DNA of 64,000 nt from Croceibacterium_A sp035555595. Lineage in GTDB: Bacteria; Pseudomonadota; Alphaproteobacteria; Sphingomonadales; Sphingomonadaceae. The notes beneath the pieces were generated by a model. The model did not search any database. It was not told the origin of the DNA and worked only from the letters and a program-made list of their open reading frames with translations. Location of the stretch: positions 1 to 64,000 of the forward strand of contig DATMGK010000022.1 in the NCBI GenBank assembly GCA_035555595.1. The letters are read 5' to 3'. This document shows, one piece after another, positions 16,867 to 24,740 of the stretch (the first letter of the stretch is position 1; each line of letters begins with the position of its first letter). The position numbers and the translations under genes are program-made.

Positions 16867-17762
16867 TGAAGCTTGGGGGGCGGCTGTGGACAGGGGGGGC
16901 TGCGTGCTGTTGCGCTGTGCTGGCCTGCCTCGCCGTCGCTGCCTCTGGCGTTACGCGGGATCAGGCGGCGGAACCGCCCGGCAAACCGATGCGGATCATG
17001 TCCGCCAACATGTGCAACGACATCCTGTTGCTGGCGCTGGTGCCCAAGGAACGTATCGCATCGATCACTTATCTCGCGCACGATGCGGTGGAAGTGCTGA
17101 TGCCCGGTGCGGACCGGGGGATGGCGATAAACCATGGGCTGTCGGAAGAGGCGATCCGCGACCAGCCCGATCTGATCCTCGCCAGTCCGTGGACCACCCC
17201 CGTCCTTCGGCGGCTGGCGGCGCAGGTCGGCGCCCGCATAGTGGAAGTGGAGTCCGCCAACAGTTTCGACGATATCCGGCGCGTAACCCTGCAAGTCGGT
17301 GACGCCGTGGGCGAACGGGCGCGGGCAGAGGCGCTTGTTGCCGAAATGGATCGCAAACTGGCCGAACTTGATCGCACCAAACCTGCCCAGCCGATCGAGG
17401 TCGTTGCATGGAGCAGTGGCAACTCGGTGCCCGGCGCGGGGACTTTGACGGACGAGATCATTCGGCGCGCGGGCGCGGAAAATCTGGCCCGCAAGCTGCC
17501 GGATTCCCGCTATTCCAGCTTCGGCGTTGAGGAATTGCTGGCCGCACGGCCCGATGCGATCATGCGGGGGGAAGACCGCTATAATGGCCCGGCTCTGCGT
17601 GACGCTGTTTCGGAACATCCGGTGATCCGCAAGGCGTTCGCAGGGCGTCGGATCACCTATCCTGCCTCTTTCTACACTTGCGGCGTACCGCAGTCGGTTG
17701 AAGCTGTCAGGGAATTGCGAGCGGCGCTGGCCCGTGTGCCCAAGGGGGGCGTGACGTGGTAG
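16866..17762 (+). CDS. ABC importer substrate-binding protein, FecB/BtuF type
   Basis: The 298-residue protein has a signal sequence (GAACCCAVLACLAVAASG) and a class III periplasmic-binding fold: MRIMSANMCNDILLLALVPKERI, then ITYLAHDAVEVLMPGADRG, LSEEAIRDQPDLILAS and, near the end, FGVEELLAARPDAIMRG. Proteins of this type bind siderophore-iron, haem, cobalamin or other metal chelates for a FecCD/BtuCD transporter. The ligand cannot be predicted. It is translationally coupled to dmeF upstream and overlaps the permease gene by 7 bp. No TonB-dependent receptor is encoded in this cluster. Confidence 0.85.
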   Translation: MKLGGRLWTGGAACCCAVLACLAVAASGVTRDQAAEPPGKPMRIMSANMCNDILLLALVPKERIASITYLAHDAVEVLMPGADRGMAINHGLSEEAIRDQPDLILASPWTTPVLRRLAAQVGARIVEVESANSFDDIRRVTLQVGDAVGERARAEALVAEMDRKLAELDRTKPAQPIEVVAWSSGNSVPGAGTLTDEIIRRAGAENLARKLPDSRYSSFGVEELLAARPDAIMRGEDRYNGPALRDAVSEHPVIRKAFAGRRITYPASFYTCGVPQSVEAVRELRAALARVPKGGVTW

Positions 17763-18742
17763 GCAGGCGTCTCTGGCCTATTCTCGCCGCCGTTCTGCTG
17801 GTGGTCTGCGTGCTTCTGTCATTAGGTACGGGGCGGGTCTGGCTGAATCCCGCGGTGCTGGTTGACGGTGTCTTCGCGCCGAAACCCAACCTTGCGTGGC
17901 TCATCCTCGCAGAACTGCGGGTTCCGCGCACCATTTTGGGCCTGATGGTCGGCGCGACGCTGGGCCTGTCCGGCGCGGCCCTGCAAGGGTTGCTACGCAA
18001 TCCTCTGGCCGAGCCGGGCCTGCTTGGCGTTTCTCCCGGCGCGGCTTTGGGAGCGGTTATCGCGATCTATTTTGGTCTTTCAGGCATGTTGACGCTTGCC
18101 ACGCCGATACTCGGAATTGTTGGAGCTATGGCGGCTGCCTGGCTTACTTTGATGATCGGCCGAGGCGGAACATTGACGATGATTCTTGCGGGCTCGGCGG
18201 TTTCTGGTTTGATGCTTGCTGGTGTCAGCCTCGCGCTCAACTTCGCTCCCAATCCCTATGCCGCATATGAAATTACCACCTGGCTGCTCGGTTCGTTGGC
18301 AGACCGCGACTGGGGTCAGGTGACGCTGGCCGCGCCGTTCATCCTTGTCGGCTGGCTGTGCCTGATCCTGACGGTGCGCGATATCGACGCGCTGACGCTG
18401 GGGGAGGCGCAGGCGGAAAGCCTTGGGGTCAACATCGCGCGCACGCGTTTTCTGGCGCTGGCAGGAACCGCGCTGTCGGTGGGTGCGGCGACGGCGGTGA
18501 CCGGGGCGATCGGGTTCATTGGCCTGCTTGCCCCGCATCTGGTGCGGCCGTTTGTCGGGCATCAGCCCAGCCGCGTGCTTCTGCCTGCCGCAGTGTTCGG
18601 GGCGATCCTGTTGGTCTTTGCCGATGTCGCCACGCGGGTCATCCCTACTTCGCAAGAGGTGAAGCTGGGCGTGTTGACCAGCCTTGTCGGCACGCCGTTC
18701 TTCTTCTGGCTGGTGGCCAAGCTACGCCGGATGTCGCCATGA
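17756..18742 (+). CDS. FecCD/BtuC-type ABC transporter permease
   Basis: The 328-residue protein has about ten membrane spans and the family signatures LAELRVPRTILGLMVGATLGLSG, ALQGLLRNPLAEPGLLGVSPGAA and, near the C terminus, VTGAIGFIGLLAPHLVRPFVG. It forms the inner-membrane channel for the binding protein encoded upstream. The GTG start at 17756 overlaps the upstream stop; the gene end overlaps the ATPase start as ATGA. Confidence 0.93.
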   Translation: MVGRRLWPILAAVLLVVCVLLSLGTGRVWLNPAVLVDGVFAPKPNLAWLILAELRVPRTILGLMVGATLGLSGAALQGLLRNPLAEPGLLGVSPGAALGAVIAIYFGLSGMLTLATPILGIVGAMAAAWLTLMIGRGGTLTMILAGSAVSGLMLAGVSLALNFAPNPYAAYEITTWLLGSLADRDWGQVTLAAPFILVGWLCLILTVRDIDALTLGEAQAESLGVNIARTRFLALAGTALSVGAATAVTGAIGFIGLLAPHLVRPFVGHQPSRVLLPAAVFGAILLVFADVATRVIPTSQEVKLGVLTSLVGTPFFFWLVAKLRRMSP

Positions 18743-19524
18743 GCATGATGGAAGCCCACGGCGTATCCGTGATCCGCAATGGAAGGGCCATCGTCGATGA
18801 TGTGACAATGACGATGCGCGATGGCCAGTTCGTCGGCCTGATCGGCCCCAATGGCGCGGGCAAATCGACCCTGATGTCGGTCCTGGCCGGGTTGCTGACG
18901 CCAGAACGGGGCGCGGTGATGTTCGATGGGGCGCCCGTCACCAGCTTCGACCGGCGGGAGCTTGCGCGCGTTCGCGCCTTCCTGCCGCAGAACCCGCGCG
19001 CCGAATGGCCTATTTCGGTCGAACGTCTGGTGGCGCTCGGCCTCACGCCGCAACTGCCGGCATTCGGTGGGCTGGCCGAAGAGATGCAGGCGCGTGTCGC
19101 GGCGGCGATCGAGATGGTCGATCTCAGCGATCGCCGCGATCAACCCGCGACCACTCTGTCAGGCGGCGAACTGGCGCGGGCGATGCTGGCGCGCGCGCTG
19201 GTTGGCGATCCCGACACGCTGATGGCTGACGAGCCGCTGGCCGGGCTGGACCCTCGCCACGCGCTGGACAGTGTGGGCAGGCTGCGGCGACTTGCCGATG
19301 CGGGCAAGCTGGTGATAGCGTCCATCCACGAGCTGACGCTGGCCGCGCGCTACACCACCCATATCGCCGTCATGCGCGAAGGGCGACTGGTGGCGTTCGG
19401 CCCAACGGCGCAGACGCTGACCTCCGCCCTGTTGCAGGATGTGTTTGAAGTGGCCGCCTGCGTCACTGATGCAGGCACGCCCCTTGCCGTGGTGGATTTC
19501 GTTCCTTCGCGGCCTCAGGCCTGA
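18739..19524 (+). CDS. ABC transporter ATPase of the FecE/BtuD type
   Basis: The 261-residue ATPase has Walker A (GLIGPNGAGKSTLM, near residue 40), Q-loop (FLPQNP), signature LSGGELARAMLARAL, Walker B (DTLMADEPLAGLDPRH) and switch His (SIHELTLAAR). It powers the permease encoded before it; the two genes overlap as ATGA. It ends the four-gene operon, and its last 10 bp overlap the end of the convergent minus-strand operon, so there is no terminator between them. Confidence 0.93.
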   Translation: MSMMEAHGVSVIRNGRAIVDDVTMTMRDGQFVGLIGPNGAGKSTLMSVLAGLLTPERGAVMFDGAPVTSFDRRELARVRAFLPQNPRAEWPISVERLVALGLTPQLPAFGGLAEEMQARVAAAIEMVDLSDRRDQPATTLSGGELARAMLARALVGDPDTLMADEPLAGLDPRHALDSVGRLRRLADAGKLVIASIHELTLAARYTTHIAVMREGRLVAFGPTAQTLTSALLQDVFEVAACVTDAGTPLAVVDFVPSRPQA

Positions 19525-20504
19525 AGCGCGGCATCCTCGTCAGGTTCCGGCACACGGTCGTAGAGCTGGCGCCAGCGGATCACGCGCTGGGGATCGGCCT
19601 GCGCCAGCCGACGCAAGGCAATGCGCGCCTGCGCTCTTCCCCGGCGGGTGCGCGGCCATTCGAACGCATCGGGCTCCACGCTGTCCGCCACAGCCCCTTC
19701 GACAGAGCGCCGCACAGCGCGATCCTCCGGCAGTGCAAACTGCGCCAGCACGCCATCGAAAAGCGCGTCCAGTTCCGCATCGAAAGGAACCCGCTGGCCC
19801 AGCGCATCGCGCCAGGGCGTGCGCGGGTGCAGGCTCAGCACAGGCTGGAAGCCTTCCGGAATGGGTGAGTTTGACGCGTGGGTCTTGCCCGAAGCGACCA
19901 TTTTCGGAAGCAAATGCGTGTGTGGCCCTTCGGGGCTGGTTCCGCCCGGAAGCGGGATCGGGGCATAGACCTCCACCCGCCCAGCCGGTGAAATGGCCAC
20001 CCGGTGGGGCTGCGAACGGAAGGTTTCGGCTTGCGCCTTGCCATTGGCGGGATCGAACAGTTGCGTGCCTTCGATTTCCTTCAGCGCCTCGATATAGGCC
20101 GCATCGCGGGTGCGGGCGCAGAAGCGCACATGGCCGCGCCCGGCGCCCAGATCGAACAAGTCGGCGTCACGATCTTCCTCGCGCAGCGCCTCTGTATCCT
20201 TGCCCAGCCATCGAATGCCGGTGTGCTCCATCTCGGCCGGCACGGGCAGGCAGAAGGCGACCGACTGCCCCCATGTCTCCCCGTCGCTGGACAAGGTATC
20301 GAATGCGACCGCGCGCAGGGCTTCATTCGGAAGCACGCGGATTCCGGCGCGGGGCGTAACGATCGAAACAGCCTCTCCGTCGCGCGTGATGCGGGCATCC
20401 TCATCCTCGTCCCGCATGAATTCGGCTATCGCGCCGAAGGTGCCGATGCTCCAGCCATGGCGTGCGTCGGACAGCATCTCTTCGATCAACGTTGCGGCGC
20501 TCAT
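19515..20504 (-). CDS. Conserved protein of unknown function in the metal module
   Basis: The 329-residue protein has no signal peptide or membrane span. It is acidic, with blocks such as GVRVLPNEALRAVAFD-like segments, CLPVPAEMEHTG, DLFDLGAGRGHVRFCAR and YAPIPLPGGTSPEGPHTHLLP. The HTHLLP stretch and other scattered His and Cys residues could bind metal, but that is only suggestive. I do not recognise the family, though proteins like it seem to occur in sphingomonads. It is the last gene of the minus-strand operon, 25 bp after the FhuF-like gene, and it overlaps the convergent ATPase gene by 10 bp. Confidence 0.65.
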   Translation of the reverse strand: MSAATLIEEMLSDARHGWSIGTFGAIAEFMRDEDEDARITRDGEAVSIVTPRAGIRVLPNEALRAVAFDTLSSDGETWGQSVAFCLPVPAEMEHTGIRWLGKDTEALREEDRDADLFDLGAGRGHVRFCARTRDAAYIEALKEIEGTQLFDPANGKAQAETFRSQPHRVAISPAGRVEVYAPIPLPGGTSPEGPHTHLLPKMVASGKTHASNSPIPEGFQPVLSLHPRTPWRDALGQRVPFDAELDALFDGVLAQFALPEDRAVRRSVEGAVADSVEPDAFEWPRTRRGRAQARIALRRLAQADPQRVIRWRQLYDRVPEPDEDAALQA

Positions 20505-20529
20505 TGTTCGGACCTCCGGTTCATCGTCG

Positions 20530-21309
20530 TCATGTGAATTCGCGATTGCGGGCGAGCCGTTCCTCGCGCGGGATGATCGGGCAGCTGACGCAGAAATGCT
20601 TGGCTGGCCCCTTGTAATAGAGGCAGCAGGCCGCGCGTTTCTGGCATACCCGGCTCAGCGATCCGGCGGAGACGACGTAAGACTCCGGCGCGGCGCGCTC
20701 TATCACCGGATCAAGCGCGAATATCCGCCTCGCTTCCTCCATCGCTGTGTCGCGGCGGCCCAGCCGCTCTCCGATCACGGCGAATTGCGCCGCCCACGAT
20801 GAAACGGCCATCGACCACAAGGCATGGCGCGAAAAGCGTGACCATTGATGCTGGCTTTCCACCAGCGGCCCGGTGAAGGCGCGCAGGCTGTCCAGCAGCA
20901 GCCGGTATCCTTGTGCCTCGCTCTCCGGCTGTTCGATGCGGGCTTCTTGCACCCATACCGCTTCCATCAGCGTGGATTGGGAGAACTTCACCGCGAACCG
21001 GTCGGCGTGCAGTATCACACCCCGTTCCAGCCAGGCGGCGATCTGCCATCCCGCCGCCCAGCCATAGCGTAGCAGCAGCGATGCGGCGGATGCGCGGCGA
21101 TTGCAGGCGAACCCTCCGGCGATGAAACGTGCGTGCAGGTCCGCGCTCGGCCCCGCTTCCGGGTTGCACAGATCGTCTCCGCTGATCCAGCCTTCGCGGT
21201 CCTCCGGATCAATTTCCAGCCGCAACATACCTGTCAGCGCAGCGGCCGAACCGCGCAGTTCCGCCAGTGTGGGCGGGGTTGCGCGGTCCAGCAGCGGGGC
21301 GGAAGCCAT
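20530..21309 (-). CDS. FhuF-like [2Fe-2S] siderophore-iron reductase
   Basis: The 259-residue protein ends with the ferric-reductase cluster motif of FhuF: adjacent cysteines in KRAACCLYYKG, then HFCVSCPI, that is C-C-x10-C-x2-C. The middle contains helices like those of the family (LLLRYGWAAGWQIAAWLERG, YRLLLDSLRAF). FhuF-type proteins reduce chelated metal after import so that it is released in the cytoplasm. Coregulation with an ABC chelate importer fits that job. Its start codon overlaps the stop of the preceding gene. The metal need not be iron. Confidence 0.75.
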   Translation of the reverse strand: MASAPLLDRATPPTLAELRGSAAALTGMLRLEIDPEDREGWISGDDLCNPEAGPSADLHARFIAGGFACNRRASAASLLLRYGWAAGWQIAAWLERGVILHADRFAVKFSQSTLMEAVWVQEARIEQPESEAQGYRLLLDSLRAFTGPLVESQHQWSRFSRHALWSMAVSSWAAQFAVIGERLGRRDTAMEEARRIFALDPVIERAAPESYVVSAGSLSRVCQKRAACCLYYKGPAKHFCVSCPIIPREERLARNREFT

Positions 21310-21890
21310 CAGGCGGCCGCCTCCCAGCCGAAACCGCGGCTGGTTTCGTCGAATGAATCAGGCTCCAGCGCCAGATAGCGCCCGGCGATGTCCCGCCACA
21401 TGGAAAGCCTGCTCCAGTCCGGTGTGCTGGCAAGCTGGTCAGGCCCGGAAAGGAAGGGGTTGTCGAAATAGATCGACATCACCGGCTGGCCCGAACCGCT
21501 GCGTAGTTCGAAGCCCCAGCTGTTGGGGGCGCCGTGCTGGTCCAGAGAGCGGAACAGGCTTGCCGAACCGGGCATACGCCGCCGTCCCTCCGGCGTATCG
21601 GGCCATGCGCCGGGGCCGATGCACATGTGAAAATGCGGTCCGCCGAAGCCGATCGTCAGATAACCGCCCGAAACCTCGATACGGTCGGGCGGGGCGGGGC
21701 AGGTCCATTCATAGGCGATGCCGTCCAGAATGGGGCCGAAGGTTATCCTGTCCCAATACCGTTCGAACAGATCGGCAATGAAGCGGTGGAGAAAATCGGT
21801 ATCCGCCGACAGGGGCCAGCGCTGCGTCCGCACGCGCCCTTCGCCGTCCTTTTCCTCAACCATAGTCAGCGACGTGGTCGCAGTTGTCAT
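21309..21890 (-). CDS. Unknown protein with an HFHMC motif, first gene of the minus-strand metal operon
   Basis: The 193-residue protein has no signal peptide. A central glycine-rich block, SGGYLTIGFGGPHFHMCIG, contains H-F-H-x-C, which would make a compact metal site; NSWGFELRSGSGQPVMSIYFDNP follows. I cannot name the family with confidence. The ATG at 21890 follows AGGAGAGGTG. A GTG at 22007 would add 39 residues but lies only 14 bp from the operator, so it is less likely. The operator at 22021-22060 lies upstream, and the FhuF-like gene follows with overlapping codons. Confidence 0.6.
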   Translation of the reverse strand: MTTATTSLTMVEEKDGEGRVRTQRWPLSADTDFLHRFIADLFERYWDRITFGPILDGIAYEWTCPAPPDRIEVSGGYLTIGFGGPHFHMCIGPGAWPDTPEGRRRMPGSASLFRSLDQHGAPNSWGFELRSGSGQPVMSIYFDNPFLSGPDQLASTPDWSRLSMWRDIAGRYLALEPDSFDETSRGFGWEAAA

Positions 21891-22020
21891 CACCTCTCCT
21901 GCGGTCCTGTTTTCAAGACCTGCTGTCCGTTCGCGATAGCCGAAGAGGAAGTGCCCTTTCGGCAGTCGTCGATGTTCAGCTCCCCAGTCACTCAGTCGCT
22001 CGTTCACCGGGCTGTGTGGA

Positions 22021-22060
22021 AGTAAATTACCGTAATGAGTGGGGTTACACAGGCGTTACA
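22021..22060 (-). promoter_or_regulatory. Composite operator, site 2 (minus-strand metal operon)
   Basis: Read on the minus strand: TGTAAC, 5 bp, TGTAAC, 7 bp, ATTACGGTAAT, then TTACT. Spacing and sequence match site 1 (15728-15766) except for one extra spacer base and the central base of the palindrome. The two TGTAAC copies are 11 bp apart, on one face of the helix. Confidence 0.75.
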
Positions 22061-22437
22061 CCGCGTTTTGCGACAGACGCCGCTCCGTTACTCGCGCAAA
22101 AACGCGGCCGGCCTGTTTGGGCCGAGCAGCGATGCGGGGGGATTCGGGAAAAAGACGCGCCGGACATAGCTCAAGACCTTTGTGGTCCGGCAACGTCCGC
22201 GCGCGCCAAGTAGAAGGGAGTCACGAAGAGGAGTTGGAATCTTCGCGACAGCGCTTCTCTGCGCCAAGCGAGAGACGCGACGTAAGTTAATTACAGTAAC
22301 GATTGCACTGTTGCGAAAGTTACACCGGATAGACGCCAAAAATGCGCGGCCGTTGCCAACGCGATCCAGAGCATTGCAGCTACGCTGGCGGCTTCCCACG
22401 AGCAGGAGCGCGGAAAGCCGCCATTCGCAGTCTGATC
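22061..22437. other. Intergenic region with no convincing gene
   Basis: This stretch lies between the metal operon promoter and the end of the cytochrome gene. Its short open frames in both directions have no ribosome binding site and unconvincing composition. Its one clear feature is the third operator copy (22281-22324). Confidence 0.5.
22281..22324 (-). promoter_or_regulatory. Composite operator, degenerate third copy
   Basis: Read on the minus strand: TGTAAC, then 18 bp, then GTTACTGTAAT followed by TAACTTACG. The 18 bp gap equals the 5+6+7 bp of site 2, so the spacing is kept while the middle TGTAAC is lost. It lies about 220 bp upstream of site 2 with no gene in between. Confidence 0.5.
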
Positions 22438-22980
22438 CTAGTATCCGAAAATGCTTATCCCGCGTGACTGGCGTTCGGTAGAACCGCGCAAGATGCCCTC
22501 GCTCGGAATCTCAGGCTTGAACTTCTGGTGGCAGTTCATGCAGTTCTGGATCAACCGGTCGCCCACTGCACGCCATGCGTCCACGTCGGTCGATTTCGCT
22601 TCCGCCAGTTTCAGCGCATCGGCACCGATCTGAGTCATATCTCCGGAAAGCTCGATCCATTCGGGGTTCTGCACCCATTCGCGGTCGAACTGGCCGGTGC
22701 CCGGAAGGGTGATGACCGTGCCGCCCAGCATGATTTCGTAGGCGGAGTTGCTAACCTGATGCCAGTCGTTGTCATTGCGCGGCATATCCCCGTTGCCGAT
22801 CGCGAACAGAAAGTCGGCCGAATGGTCGATCATCCCGACCATCGCCGCGTTGATGCTGACGGGCAGGGTGATCTCGCCCGCCTGGGCGGTTGGTGCGTCG
22901 CTGGTGGGTGTATCCACCCGATTGCAGGCGGATAGCCCGGCGATCAGCGGCAGCGCGGCGAGAAGGGTGACAAGTCTCAT
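22438..22980 (-). CDS. Class II-like cytochrome c lipoprotein
   Basis: The 180-residue protein has a lipoprotein signal (LPLIAGLSAC). A single haem-binding motif CMNCH lies near residue 148, in NCMNCHQKFKPEIP, close to the C terminus as in cytochrome c' and c-556 type proteins. The preceding helices (INAAMVGMIDHSADFLF, DALKLAEAKSTDVDAWRAVGD) fit a four-helix bundle. It probably acts in periplasmic electron transfer; the partner is unknown. The ATG at 22980 begins the signal peptide. Confidence 0.75.
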   Translation of the reverse strand: MRLVTLLAALPLIAGLSACNRVDTPTSDAPTAQAGEITLPVSINAAMVGMIDHSADFLFAIGNGDMPRNDNDWHQVSNSAYEIMLGGTVITLPGTGQFDREWVQNPEWIELSGDMTQIGADALKLAEAKSTDVDAWRAVGDRLIQNCMNCHQKFKPEIPSEGILRGSTERQSRGISIFGY

Positions 22981-23158
22981 GGGGGCTCTTCCTCTCAGTT
23001 TCCCGAACGCTGCGGCAGGATTGCCGCAGCTCTCACCGTGGGACTGCGGGCGCACCTGTGCATTGATTGGCATCAAGATGCGTGATGAAGGATGGCTCGC
23101 CGTTGACCCCGCTTGAAAACCCGCTAAGCCCCGCGCTTCCGGCACCTGTGTGTGCCCC

Positions 23159-23234
23159 GGGCGGTTAGCTCAGTTGGTAGAGCATCTCGTTTACACCGAG
23201 AGGGTCGGGGGTTCGAGCCCCTCACCGCCCACCA
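23159..23234 (+). tRNA. tRNA-Val (anticodon TAC)
   Basis: The 76-base gene folds as a cloverleaf: acceptor GGGCGGT with ACCGCCC, D stem GCTC/GAGC, anticodon stem TCTCG/CGAGA around loop TTTACAC (anticodon TAC), and T arm with TTCGAGC. CCA is encoded at 23232-23234. Its 3' half is the attachment site for the two tandem elements that follow. Confidence 0.95.
23189..23234 (+). repeat. Attachment site copy 1 (attL), 3' end of tRNA-Val
   Basis: The 46 bp from the anticodon loop to CCA are repeated exactly at 28855-28900, and 45 of them at 46634-46678. Confidence 0.92.
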
Positions 23235-23276
23235 AGGTTTTCTGCGGTTTTTGCCTTGGCTCAGATGACTTGCGGG

Positions 23277-23299
23277 ATGTACCATTGTACATCGAATGG
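23277..23299 (+). repeat. Element A arm-type repeat, left
   Basis: ATGTAC, 4 bp, TGTACATCGAA, 43 bp inside the left att copy. A near-identical copy in the same orientation sits just inside the right end (28744). This suggests an integrase or excisionase arm site. Confidence 0.5.
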
Positions 23300-23341
23300 C
23301 ATGATAGCGCTTTATCAACGCTCGCAGGCTAACGGCCAGCG

Positions 23342-23689
23342 ATGCTTCTGATTGCCGCTGCACTTGCCATCTGCCCGCCAGGTCCACGCGATAACTGCGT
23401 GGTCGATGGTGACACGTTCTGGATCAACGGCGAGAAAGTCCGCATCGAGACGATCGATGCGCCAGAGATCAACGGCCAATGCCCCTACGAGCGCCAGCTT
23501 GCCGCACAGGCTCGTGACAGGCTGGCTGTGCTGCTGGGCGCAGGCTTTCAGATGCAGCGCAATGGAGCCGACCGCTACGGCAGAACTCTTGCCCGCATTA
23601 CTGTGCAGGGCAGGGATGCGGGCGCCATCCTGATCAGCGAAGGTTTAGCCCGGCCATGGGAGGGCAGGCGGCGGCCTTGGTGCGGATGA
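23342..23689 (+). CDS. Thermonuclease family protein (SNase-like)
   Basis: The 115-residue protein has the staphylococcal nuclease core: VVDGDTFWINGEKVRIETIDAPE (calcium-binding Asp and catalytic Arg), then the Glu/Arg pair region and RYGRTLARITVQGRDAG. A short hydrophobic N terminus (MLLIAAALAICP) may serve as a signal. It cleaves nucleic acid phosphodiester bonds. Genes of this type are frequent cargo of alphaproteobacterial prophages; this one is the first gene of element A after the tRNA. Confidence 0.85.
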   Translation: MLLIAAALAICPPGPRDNCVVDGDTFWINGEKVRIETIDAPEINGQCPYERQLAAQARDRLAVLLGAGFQMQRNGADRYGRTLARITVQGRDAGAILISEGLARPWEGRRRPWCG

Positions 23690-23752
23690 GGTAGAACGAA
23701 AAAAGAACAAAGAACTTGCGCCGAATCGCGCGGCGGGTGTTTCGTCACCTGC

Positions 23753-24091
23753 ATGCAACTGGATCGCGACAAGCTCATGTGGCTGGCGCTCGGCGCGCTG
23801 GATGAACTGGTCCAACAGGCTCATGAGGCCCCGATAGAGCCATCCCTGTCGGTGCGTGCGCTACTGGCCGCCGCCTTTGCGTGCAGCGATGGAAACCGTG
23901 AGCCTTACGATGGCTTCTGGCGGGAAATGCAGAAGACCCATCCGCATGCCTCCACAGAGCATGCGGGCTACATCAGATGCTCGATGATGCGCACGCAAAT
24001 GCACTGCATCGTTCGATCGCTTGGCCTGCCGGATACGGTCGCTACCCAGATGAAGATGGCGCACATGTGGCGGAAGACGCCTGGAGACTAG
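23753..24091 (+). CDS. Hypothetical protein of element A
   Basis: The 112-residue protein is soluble and unrecognised. It has several His, Met and Cys residues (KTHPHASTEHAGYIRCSMMRTQMHC) and a helical N terminus. It stands alone on the plus strand, facing the lysis cassette. The start follows no strong ribosome binding site. The composition is protein-like, so I keep it with moderate confidence. Confidence 0.5.
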   Translation: MQLDRDKLMWLALGALDELVQQAHEAPIEPSLSVRALLAAAFACSDGNREPYDGFWREMQKTHPHASTEHAGYIRCSMMRTQMHCIVRSLGLPDTVATQMKMAHMWRKTPGD

Positions 24092-24102
24092 CTGGGCAAA
24101 GA

Positions 24103-24387
24103 CTAATGCGCGTCGCTCCATGCCCCGATCCCGGCCACCTTGGCGGCACAGTCTCCCCAAGCGCTACGCAAAGCGAGGATATAGGCCAGCGTCAGTCGGT
24201 CGCGTTCGGCTTGCTGGTCTCTGCCGGGGAGAGCAGGAGCAACAGGTTCGTCGGCGCATACGGTAAGGTGCGCCGGTGGTTTCACTAACACGACCCGTTC
24301 CGGCTGTCCGCAAGCGGATAATGTAAGAACTGCTGCATAAAGGGCAGCGATGCGCGCCATGTTAAAGGCTGGCTGATATATGGTCAT
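24103..24387 (-). CDS. Rz1-like outer-membrane spanin lipoprotein
   Basis: The protein has up to 94 residues, with a lipobox (LTLSAC) after a hydrophobic stretch. Behind it is a short proline-containing segment (LVKPPAHLTVCADEPVAPALP), typical of Rz1-like spanins, which link to the inner-membrane spanin and fuse the membranes at lysis. The start overlaps the stop of the Rz-like gene (ATGA); an internal ATG at 24360 would give a cleaner signal peptide. It is last in the lysis cassette, where a spanin would be expected. Confidence 0.6.
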   Translation of the reverse strand: MTIYQPAFNMARIAALYAAVLTLSACGQPERVVLVKPPAHLTVCADEPVAPALPGRDQQAERDRLTLAYILALRSAWGDCAAKVAGIGAWSDAH

Positions 24388-24740
24388 CTTGGCTCCCGCA
24401 ACGTGTCGAGCCCAGCCTTGAGCGGATCGTCCGAACCGGCAGCCGCCTCCACTGCGCGCTTGTTTCCCGTCTCAATATCGCCAGCTACGCCCGCAGCCGC
24501 CCGGTGAGCGCGTTCGTCGGCCTCTCGGGCCTTGGATAGCGCCTCAGTGCTGGACGCGGCCCTATCGGCCTTCACAGCGGAGTTTTCGCGGGCATTCAGC
24601 CACAACTTGAAGCCGATCGCGGCCGCCACAAGCATGAGGACGGCAAGCGCGAGAAGCCCCAGCTTCACCAGCCTGCGGGCATAGGTGACCGTCATGGCCG
24701 GGTTCCGGGCAAGGATGAGCTTGGCGAGGAAGGCGATCAT
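24384..24740 (-). CDS. Rz-like inner-membrane spanin
   Basis: The 118-residue protein has one N-terminal membrane span (LGLLALAVLMLVAAAIGFKLW, residues about 27-47), followed by a charged, alanine-rich, probably coiled-coil region (SKAREADERAHRAAAGVAGD). That is the layout of i-spanins. It overlaps the holin gene upstream and the Rz1-like gene downstream, each by 4 bp. Recognition rests on layout and context rather than sequence identity. Confidence 0.55.
   Translation of the reverse strand: MIAFLAKLILARNPAMTVTYARRLVKLGLLALAVLMLVAAAIGFKLWLNARENSAVKADRAASSTEALSKAREADERAHRAAAGVAGDIETGNKRAVEAAAGSDDPLKAGLDTLREPR

Noticed and set aside
19439..20359. Long plus-strand open frame opposite the minus-strand metal operon
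   Set aside because: Arg/Pro/Ala-rich shadow of the real minus-strand gene in GC-rich DNA.
22088..22399. Open frames between the metal operon promoter and the cytochrome gene
   Set aside because: No ribosome binding site, unconvincing composition, and they run through the third operator copy.
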